From assembly GCA_913043025.1 (NCBI GenBank), contig CAJWLM010000021.1, forward strand, positions 1 to 48,836: a stretch of DNA of 48,836 bases, in the 5' to 3' direction. Below, one piece after another: positions 43,340-48,836 of the stretch (within the stretch, counting starts at the first letter, position 1; each line of letters opens with the position of its first letter). A program made the position numbers and the translations under genes. The stretch comes from an uncultured Rhodospirillaceae bacterium (GTDB lineage: Bacteria; Pseudomonadota; Alphaproteobacteria; UBA8366). The notes below the pieces were generated by a model that was not told where the DNA came from, did not search any database, and worked only from the letters and a program-made list of their open reading frames with translations.

Positions 43340-44458
43340 TTATCGCTCTACCTGAAGTTGGCTAAGAACCCAATTTAATTTTTTAGCCGCCGCACCAAGG
43401 CTATGATGCTTTGAAATCCTGTGTGTGGATTCTGCACTGAGGTTCTTACAGTGGTGTGGGTCGCTGAGTAATAAACGAAAATGGTATTCGAAATCTGTTA
43501 TCTCACCCTCTTGGCATAAATAACCACTTGCACCATTTTGGACAAATTGCTCTAAGCCCGGCCTTTTGCCAGCGAGAACAGGTAAGCCCGATGCCGCCGC
43601 TTCTAAAAGTGCCATGGAACAGCCCTCCTTAAGGGCGGGCCAAGCCGTGAAGTCTCCCGCCGCATAAAGTTCAGAAAGAGAAGAACCAAACAAAGTTCCG
43701 AGAAATCTTATATTATCAAGTCCCTTGAACCAACTCTCTACTTTTTTGCGGGCCAGCCCGTCACCAGCGATCAGTAGGGCCCATTTCTGATGGCGGAGTT
43801 TCAGGGCACATTCCGCCAGCAATTTATAGGATTCGGCCTTTATGTCGTTACGCATCATAGCAACGGTAACGACCCATGGAATATGTATAGGTAGCTTCAG
43901 AGTTGTTGAGAGGCGCTGTCTTGCTCTTTCGCGCATTGATGAAGTTATTTTGCGCTGGCGTACGAATGGCGGCATCATAAAAAGTTTATGACCACACATT
44001 AGATTATGGCACAGGCTATTAGCATCCAGCGGATCGAAACATATAAGCTTGTTTGCGCGTAGAATTGCGCTTTTAGCCTCTGCAAAGCCTGGTGCCCATG
44101 GGCCACTCGTTTGTTTTGCAGCATAACTTGCGTCGGCCACTACGTATGGTATGCAAAAGTAATCCGACAAAGCTGGGCCTATTAGATCAGGGGCTTTGTG
44201 GTAAAGGTGATAAGTAAACCAAACATCCGGGGGTTTTTTCGTCAACTTTCGGATTGCGCGTGCTCGCGCATATTTCGCTTTCAGAGCGATTGCCGACCAC
44301 CGCTGCCCGTAACGGTCGTAGCTTCTAAAGTGTGAGGCTAGCGTTACTTCATGGCCTGATTTTTTGAGTGCACTTACTATAAGACGAGCAAAACTTCGAT
44401 CACCCGAGGGGGTTGGGTGATCCGGCGATTTCATGGGTGCATAAAACGCTATTCGCAT
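43340..44458 (-). CDS. GT4-family glycosyltransferase
   Basis: The 372-residue GT-B protein opens RIAFYAPMKSPDHPTPSGDRSFA with the Gly-containing donor-side loop of GT4, and the retaining active-site Glu pattern is PALKEGCSMALLEAAASGLPV in the C-terminal domain. IPWVVTVAMMRNDIKAESYK is the typical nucleotide-sugar loop region, with a WALLIAGDGLARKKVE strand. No signal or membrane segment. It overlaps the upstream GT4 by ten bases, so the two are translationally linked. Confidence 0.9.
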   Translation of the reverse strand: MRIAFYAPMKSPDHPTPSGDRSFARLIVSALKKSGHEVTLASHFRSYDRYGQRWSAIALKAKYARARAIRKLTKKPPDVWFTYHLYHKAPDLIGPALSDYFCIPYVVADASYAAKQTSGPWAPGFAEAKSAILRANKLICFDPLDANSLCHNLMCGHKLFMMPPFVRQRKITSSMRERARQRLSTTLKLPIHIPWVVTVAMMRNDIKAESYKLLAECALKLRHQKWALLIAGDGLARKKVESWFKGLDNIRFLGTLFGSSLSELYAAGDFTAWPALKEGCSMALLEAAASGLPVLAGKRPGLEQFVQNGASGYLCQEGEITDFEYHFRLLLSDPHHCKNLSAESTHRISKHHSLGAAAKKLNWVLSQLQVER

Positions 44459-45705
44459 ACTTTAAATTTTGCGGTTGGACTGTCGGATAACAGTTGCGCC
44501 AGTATATCGAGGTTCTGTTCTGCATCAAAATGCATTCTAACTCGCTCTTCGCCTGCTTTGCCAAACTTGAAACGTAGGTCGGGTGAAGTTATGAGTCTAA
44601 TTAAGCCCTCTCGGAGCGCAAACGGGTCGTTTGGAGGGACCAATATGCCTGTTTCTGAGTGAATAATAAATTCTGGGATAGCTGAAATGTTTGTTGAAGC
44701 AACTGCTAGGCCTTGGCTCTGAGCCTCCATCAGAACGTTTGGTAGGCCGTCCTGATTGCCATAATCATCGCGTCTACAAGGAAGAACAAAAAAGTCTGAC
44801 TGTCGGAGTGCCATTATTACCTTGTTAGAGTCTTGTGCTCCGCGCCAATGTATGAAATCTGATATACCAAGAGATTTTGCGTGGTTCTTTAGTTTTTTGG
44901 TATGGGGTCCGTCGCCAATATGAGTCCACTCCCAACACAGATTATCTGGCATTGACGCTAATGCTTCCAAAAGAACATCAAACCCCTTTTTTTGAACGGT
45001 TCGGCCAACGGAGATTAATTTCACTGGAGGTTTTGATGGGGTTCCGTCATTTTCTGGCACTAGCAATTTACGGGGTTTAAATCTCTTAAGGTCAAGTCCG
45101 TGATATAGCATAAACACTTTTGACGGATTTTCTGCGAGCGATCGCAACTTAGCCGCTCCTGCTTTGGAGCAAACAGTTGTCCATTCAGCGCTATTAATTT
45201 TTTCGGTCAATTCCCAGTCAGGACTAGTCCATATATCGACAGCGTGAGCTGATAGCGAAAATGGTAATTCTCGCATAACTGATGCGTACCGTGCAACTGA
45301 AGCTGGCGCATGCAGAAAATGCGCGTAAACTTTGTCGATGTTCGGCCCCACTTCACTGGCTAAAATACAAGCTTGTAGAAAACGGCGTACTCGATTTCGC
45401 GTCCTATCACGGGCGAAATCCTGCAGGAACATTTGGATAGCCGTGCTATAACCGGCTAACTTCTGGGCTTTAAACCAACCATTAAAAGCACGGACTGGCT
45501 CGGCATGGATATATTCGGGCAAGTATTTTATTGGAGCCTTGATTTCAGCATGGATGGGGTGCGTAATTGAACTGGTTGGTCGTCGGAGTGAAACCAGCTC
45601 AATCTGTAACCCGCGGCGCTCTAGGCCCATAATTTCTTGCGATATGAAAGTCTCTGTGAGGCGTGGATAACCTTTCACTACAATTAAAACGGTTTTTCTA
45701 GGCAT
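44449..45705 (-). CDS. GT4-family glycosyltransferase, colanic acid/EPS-like
   Basis: The 418-residue protein starts VLIVVKGYPRLTETFISQEI, a loop common to GT4 enzymes of colanic-acid/EPS type. The C-terminal domain has KLISVGRTVQKKGFDVLLEA and the catalytic region DDYGNQDGLPNVLMEAQSQG (EX7E-type with a Glu near the end). It is nine bases from the first operon gene and overlaps the next one. Retaining chemistry is inferred from the family. Acceptor and donor are not determinable. Confidence 0.9.
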   Translation of the reverse strand: MPRKTVLIVVKGYPRLTETFISQEIMGLERRGLQIELVSLRRPTSSITHPIHAEIKAPIKYLPEYIHAEPVRAFNGWFKAQKLAGYSTAIQMFLQDFARDRTRNRVRRFLQACILASEVGPNIDKVYAHFLHAPASVARYASVMRELPFSLSAHAVDIWTSPDWELTEKINSAEWTTVCSKAGAAKLRSLAENPSKVFMLYHGLDLKRFKPRKLLVPENDGTPSKPPVKLISVGRTVQKKGFDVLLEALASMPDNLCWEWTHIGDGPHTKKLKNHAKSLGISDFIHWRGAQDSNKVIMALRQSDFFVLPCRRDDYGNQDGLPNVLMEAQSQGLAVASTNISAIPEFIIHSETGILVPPNDPFALREGLIRLITSPDLRFKFGKAGEERVRMHFDAEQNLDILAQLLSDSPTAKFKVCE

Positions 45706-45714
45706 CTCGTCAGC

Positions 45715-46950
45715 TTAACTTGAAGCATTCATAAAATAGGGACCGTCCTTAACTGGCCAAGTTGGGTCTAAAAGTTTTTCGACATGGTGATTGAGTTTGG
45801 TGAGTCCGTCGAGAAGCCCTGGAATAGTTTGCTTGCTGGGGACTGGTTGTCGCGGTAGATGCCTCAATGCTGTGGCCATAGAGACCGGTTCAGAAGTGGT
45901 TTGAACATCTATCATCGAAATGAGTCCAAGTTTATGAGCACGCTCAGCTCTAATGAATTGCTCTCGGCGCGGTGCGGTGCGCGGCAAAACCAAGGCCGGT
46001 TTGTCAAAGGAGAGAATTTCGCAGAAAGTATTGTAGCCACCCATTGCCACGACTCCCACAGCTTCATTCATAATGTTTTCCATGCGTCTATCGAATGTTA
46101 AAGTGGTAACACGGTCGATATTTTGAGACCTTCGTGCAAATGCACGTTGTTGCTTCCCTGGCATTAATGGGCCCAAAACAATTAGAGCTGGATAAGGAAT
46201 AGAGTCATCTATTTCGTAAGCCCCCATAATGGTATCAACAAAGTTAGCTCCGTCACCACCACCGCCAGGCGTGACCAGAATAAAATTTTTGCCTATGGCT
46301 TCTTTGATTTTATTAAAGTTGGGCATACATCCTGCTGTCGCCGAAGCGGTGCGGCGAAGATAGCCCGTATAAACGATTTTTTTATGTATTGTTTTTGGCA
46401 GGTCGAGTTTCGATAGTGGTTCATAGATTTGGGGAATTCCGTAAATCCATATCTCTGAATAGAGATGTTCAAGCGCTATCACAGCATTCTTCTGCTTCCA
46501 TTCCAATTTAAGCTTTTCGGGATCGTCGAGAACATCACGCAACCCAAGAACGCAGGGGGTATTTACAGAGTTCAGTTGTTTAAGGGTGCTTTTAATCTCA
46601 CCTCCTAGCCCCAGAGGTTCTTTATCAACGATGAATAAGTTCGGCTGAAACATGCACGCAGTTTGATAAATAATTTCAGTCCGGCGCTTTAAAGTGTCAT
46701 TTAAAGGGGTTGTTTTGTCCTGAGATGTATATCTCCCGGAGGAAAGTTTTTTTATGCACGGTATTGAAACAACCTTTATTTTTTGGTCGAAACTAAATTG
46801 TTCCAAAACCGACGATCCAGATATTATTAAAACTGATAAATCATCATGATTAGCAACGAGCTCTTTGGCTATTACAGCACTGCGGCGCAGGTGTCCGAGA
46901 CCGAATGTATCGTGACTGTATATTAATACTCGGTTGGGAGAATGTTGCAC
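45715..46950 (-). CDS. GT-B glycosyltransferase, MurG-like (first gene of the operon)
   Basis: The 411-residue protein starts with RVLIYSHDTFGLGHLRRSAV, the GHxRR acceptor loop, and the donor site is VVAMGGYNTFCEILSFDKPA followed by LVLPRTAPRREQFIRAERA, a clear EQxxRA pattern. VTPGGGGDGANF is the Gly-rich loop. The start is a GTG at 46950 with AGGGA six bases upstream. It is the first gene of the minus-strand run and is divergent from the ABC exporter across 191 bases. Confidence 0.9.
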   Translation of the reverse strand: MQHSPNRVLIYSHDTFGLGHLRRSAVIAKELVANHDDLSVLIISGSSVLEQFSFDQKIKVVSIPCIKKLSSGRYTSQDKTTPLNDTLKRRTEIIYQTACMFQPNLFIVDKEPLGLGGEIKSTLKQLNSVNTPCVLGLRDVLDDPEKLKLEWKQKNAVIALEHLYSEIWIYGIPQIYEPLSKLDLPKTIHKKIVYTGYLRRTASATAGCMPNFNKIKEAIGKNFILVTPGGGGDGANFVDTIMGAYEIDDSIPYPALIVLGPLMPGKQQRAFARRSQNIDRVTTLTFDRRMENIMNEAVGVVAMGGYNTFCEILSFDKPALVLPRTAPRREQFIRAERAHKLGLISMIDVQTTSEPVSMATALRHLPRQPVPSKQTIPGLLDGLTKLNHHVEKLLDPTWPVKDGPYFMNASS

Positions 46951-47141
46951 CGATGATCCCTGCGTTGCGTTTAAATTGTGGTACAGGAGTAATGGCGATT
47001 AGCCAATTTGATTATGTTCATAATTACATGATCTGCATAATGAAATTTTACGTCGAAACCGTTTACCCCTTAGCGCGCCTAATATAATGTCTTCTAATGA
47101 TTGTTAGGGGAAAATTTTTTTCGGTTAGGCTGAAATAGTAT
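46951..47141. promoter_or_regulatory. Divergent promoter region between the glycan operon and the ABC exporter
   Basis: This AT-rich gap should hold the promoter of the eleven-gene minus-strand operon and that of the plus-strand exporter. I see no clear operator palindrome or sigma-factor motif, and no tRNA or small gene. A short shared region would allow common control of both units. Confidence 0.4.
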
Positions 47142-48836
47142 ATGGAACCCTCAATTTTTAAATACATTTTTCGCTACAGCTCCAAGCAGCAACTGTACTT
47201 GGTGTTGGTAATAATATTGTACTATCCCTTTCTCTACATATCCCTTGAATTGCCAAAACTAATTGTCAACAAAGCAATTGAAAACAATACCGGCGGCCCG
47301 CCTTTTGATTTAAATATTTTTGGTTTTGATATCCAATCAGGGCTCGAGCAGATAACATTCCTTGTAGTTCTTAGTGTAATGTACCTCGGTGCTGTTTTTG
47401 TTAATGGTGGGTTCAAATATTACATAAACGTATATAAGGGTCGTATGGGAGAGCGATTGCTTCGGCTCCTGCGATATCAATTATATAATCGAATATTAAG
47501 GTTTCCTCTTCCGCAGTTCCGAAAGGTCAGTCAAGGGGAGTTAATTCCAATAATTACTGCAGAGGTTGAACCGCTAGGCGGTTTTATAGGAACTGCCTTC
47601 GCAGACCCGCTATTTTTCGGCGGACAATTGGTAATCATTATTACCTTTATAGTTTCTCAAGACCCAGTTTTAGGGGTGGCAGCCATCTCACTGTATCCGG
47701 CCCAAATTTATCTTATTCCTAGACTACAGCGTAAAGTTAATAAGTTAGCCAAGGCCCGAGTGCTGAACGTCCGGCGCTTGTCAGACCATATAAGCGAATC
47801 AGTATCCGGGATTATCGAAGTGCACTCCCATAATGCAAGCCAGTATGAGCTAGCAAAATTTGCTATCCGTCTGGCCCGTATTTACGACATTCGCTATGAA
47901 CTTTTCCGACGAAAATTTTTCATAAAATTTCTCAATAATTTTATTGATAAGTTAACACCATTCTTTTTCTTTTCTATTGGGGGATACCTGGTAATTAAGG
48001 GTGAATTAACATTTGGCGCCCTGGTCGCAGTACTCGCAGCTTATAAAGAATTGGCGGCTCCGTGGAAGGAACTTCTCTCTTGGTACCAGCAAAAAGAGGA
48101 TATTCGCATAAAATACCAACAAATTGTCGAGCAGTTTGATCCGCCAAATATAGCCAAACCAGAATTGATCTTGGAAGTGCCGCCAAAGATTCCACATTTA
48201 CAGGGCAATGTTCTAGCTAATGTGAGCTTGTGTGATGACAATGGTGTTTTCATTTTGAAAGATACGAGCTTGTGTATGCCGCTCAATCAACATGTCGCCG
48301 TTCTCGGAAACGCAGAGAGTGGCAAGTCGGAACTGGCGATGTTGTTGGCACGACTTATTACGCCAAGTCACGGGAAAATTACCATAGGTGGTCAGGATAC
48401 TGCGCTTATGCCTGAAGCAATTACTGGCAGGCGCATTGCCTACGCCGGTCCTAATGGACATTTGAATAGCTGTTCCATCTATGAAAACTTAGTTTATGGG
48501 TTGAACCATATTTCCAAGGGATCGCCGGTTTTTGATATGCATAAAACATCAAATTCCTGGGGAGATAAAGAAACACACCGGTCGGGCAGCGCAGACTGCC
48601 TATTCGAACCCGATTGGATTGATTGCTCAGCCGCAGGAGTTTCGGGGCGGGAAGAGTTGCATGCGCGTATTTTGGAGGTTTTGAATGAAATTCAACTTGA
48701 TCGTAAAATTTTTAAAATGGGCCTGCACGGAAAGATAAATCCGATTAACCAGCCTGACATTGCAGACAAGATGATCATTGCACGTAAGGCTTTTCAGGGG
48801 CGGCTGAGGTCGAATGCGAACCTTGCAAGATCTGTC
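47142..48836 (+). CDS. ABC exporter (fused membrane and ATPase domains) with an inserted loop in the ATPase; cut by window edge
   Basis: Exactly 565 codons are in the window with no stop. The N-terminal region (about 20-290) is a type-I-exporter-like membrane domain with hydrophobic stretches such as LVLVIILYYPFLYISLELP, TFLVVLSVMYLGAVFV, LVIIITFIVSQDPVLGVAAI and FFFFSIGGYLVIKG. The ATPase begins about residue 355 with Walker A GNAESGKS at 389-396. The Q-loop position reads IAYAGPNGHLNS, where the usual Gln appears to be Pro (about 437). The next 125 residues, rich in Asp/Ser/Trp (MHKTSNSWGDKETHRSGS), reach the window edge with no LSGGQ signature yet, which is further than the normal 50-60 residues. 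A glycolipid flippase/exporter role is inferred from the neighbours. Confidence 0.85.
   Translation, partial: MEPSIFKYIFRYSSKQQLYLVLVIILYYPFLYISLELPKLIVNKAIENNTGGPPFDLNIFGFDIQSGLEQITFLVVLSVMYLGAVFVNGGFKYYINVYKGRMGERLLRLLRYQLYNRILRFPLPQFRKVSQGELIPIITAEVEPLGGFIGTAFADPLFFGGQLVIIITFIVSQDPVLGVAAISLYPAQIYLIPRLQRKVNKLAKARVLNVRRLSDHISESVSGIIEVHSHNASQYELAKFAIRLARIYDIRYELFRRKFFIKFLNNFIDKLTPFFFFSIGGYLVIKGELTFGALVAVLAAYKELAAPWKELLSWYQQKEDIRIKYQQIVEQFDPPNIAKPELILEVPPKIPHLQGNVLANVSLCDDNGVFILKDTSLCMPLNQHVAVLGNAESGKSELAMLLARLITPSHGKITIGGQDTALMPEAITGRRIAYAGPNGHLNSCSIYENLVYGLNHISKGSPVFDMHKTSNSWGDKETHRSGSADCLFEPDWIDCSAAGVSGREELHARILEVLNEIQLDRKIFKMGLHGKINPINQPDIADKMIIARKAFQGRLRSNANLARSV

Noticed and set aside
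47995-48461. Minus-strand open frames at the right end
   Set aside because: They are antisense to the long ABC exporter frame, whose motifs are clear.
1-48836. CRISPR arrays, insertion sequences, prophage genes
   Set aside because: No repeated spacer pattern, transposase motif or phage-type gene cluster was seen.

Overview
The window is a piece of a single bacterial chromosome, almost certainly from an alphaproteobacterium. The main evidence is gene order: hisB-hisH-hisA-hisF, hslVU, smr, mltA, a Tim44-domain gene, fxsA, secB, dnaQ, coaE, aroE, maf, ppsR | hemE, rho, mnmE, mnmG, rsmG, parA, parB, holA, lptE, leuS. This is the neighbourhood of the replication origin known from Caulobacter, Rickettsia and relatives. 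Base composition looks moderate (mid-40s % GC by eye, not computed). The glycosyltransferase cluster and the inserted-loop ABC exporter at the right end remind me of Rhodospirillales-type genomes, but I cannot name a genus.

Region 1 (1-13451) is mostly on the minus strand. It holds the end of a histidine operon with an acetyltransferase gene inserted, a divergent hslVU pair with a possible heat-shock promoter, a small HTH regulator, envelope and secretion genes (smr, mltA, Tim44-like, fxsA, secB), and a replication/metabolism string (dnaQ, coaE, aroE, maf, ppsR).

Region 2 (13452-13867) is a gap of about 416 bases between ppsR and hemE. I read it as the chromosomal origin: one perfect DnaA box, three boxes with one mismatch, AT-rich stretches, and genes leading away on both sides.

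Region 3 (13868-29565) is the core block to the right of the origin: hemE, rho, a qor/dienelactone hydrolase pair on the other strand, mnmE, a perfect parS inside a 30-bp palindrome, mnmG, rsmG with a second parS-like site in its coding sequence, parAB, then holA, lptE, leuS and a DUF3576 lipoprotein on the minus strand, and yggS.

Region 4 (29566-34220) is less conserved: an L,D-transpeptidase-fold protein, an unrecognised 402-residue protein, a response regulator with a degenerate receiver, an MBL-fold hydrolase and a methyltransferase.

Region 5 (34221-48836) is the most interesting accessory part. Eleven minus-strand genes with overlaps or gaps of at most 15 bases combine a glycan module (four glycosyltransferases, a histidine phosphatase, a NodB-type deacetylase, a PH-like membrane protein) with a complete oligopeptide-type ABC importer (fused double ATPase, binding protein, two permeases). 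A divergently transcribed ABC exporter with an unusual nucleotide-binding domain starts at 47142 and runs off the window. I infer that these make and move a short surface glycolipid or glycan; the product is unknown.
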